From Armatimonadota bacterium (GTDB lineage: Bacteria > Armatimonadota > Zipacnadia > Zipacnadales > VGFC01), in contig VGFB01000227.1 of NCBI GenBank assembly GCA_016869015.1, positions 1-6,522 of the forward strand: a stretch of 6,522 bases of DNA. The letters are read 5' to 3'. A program made the position numbers and the translations under genes. Positions 6,464 through 6,522 of the stretch are shown one piece after another. The notes under the pieces were generated by a model, which was not told the DNA's origin, searched no databases, and was given only the letters and a program-made list of their open reading frames with translations. How positions within the stretch are numbered: position 1 is the first letter of the stretch; every line of letters starts with the position of its first letter.

Positions 6464-6522
6464 TCAAACTTTAATCTTCCACACACCCGTCAGCAACCGC
6501 GGATCGAGCTCCAGCAGACGCC
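6464..6522 (-). CDS. Possible C-terminus of an unknown upstream gene (partial)
   Basis: One minus-strand frame entering from the right edge reads RLLELDPRLLTGVWKIKV and ends with TGA at 6466-6464. Of the three minus-strand frames at the edge it is the most protein-like, being rich in Leu with an alternating Val/Ile/Lys end. Only 18 residues are visible, so no family can be assigned. In several phyla a DciA-like (DUF721) gene precedes gyrB, and its C-terminus often ends in a short strand of similar character; that is a guess from context. It would be co-oriented with gyrB, ending about 100 bp before the gyrB promoter. It may instead be non-coding. Confidence 0.35.
   Translation of the reverse strand, partial: RLLELDPRLLTGVWKIKV

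Noticed and set aside
6420..6470. Second promoter (TTTGAA with TACAGC) upstream of the main gyrB promoter
   Set aside because: The spacing is 19-22 bp depending on the boxes chosen and the matches are poor compared with the 17-bp promoter at 6360-6332.

Overview
This is a high-GC bacterial chromosomal window built around a DNA gyrase operon on the minus strand, with a signalling gene converging on it from the left. Reading the minus strand, the order is: a short possible C-terminus of an unknown gene (6522-6464), a strong sigma70-type promoter (6360-6332), a leader of about 210 nt, gyrB (6113-4155), a 142-bp gap filled by a striking 108-bp palindrome (4150-4043), gyrA (4012-1541), and an archease gene (1540-1082) whose GTG start directly follows the gyrA stop. 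On the plus strand, the left edge holds the 3' part of a gene for a degenerate receiver plus HD-GYP protein (1-969). The two units converge on a gap of about 110 bp (970-1081).

The organism cannot be named. High GC, complete six-bladed GyrA, a gyrB-gyrA order without dnaA/dnaN/recF visible, and GyrA sequence around the quinolone site (HPHGGEVIYP, KCAGICG) point away from Proteobacteria and the usual Gram-positives. They would suit a deep-branching environmental lineage such as Armatimonadota, Planctomycetota or a neighbour; this is an impression from sequence style only.

GyrB and GyrA form the A2B2 type II topoisomerase that introduces negative supercoils, and both look fully functional. The archease belongs to the family that activates the RNA ligase RtcB, but no rtcB lies in the window, so its place in a gyrase operon is unexpected. 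The HD-GYP protein keeps its phosphodiesterase residues but has lost the phosphorylation chemistry of its receiver. The items most worth a second look are the palindrome between gyrB and gyrA, the in-frame zero-gap gyrA/archease junction, the unusual drug-site residues in GyrA and GyrB, and the pseudo-receiver. I see no mobile element, CRISPR array, tRNA or rRNA.
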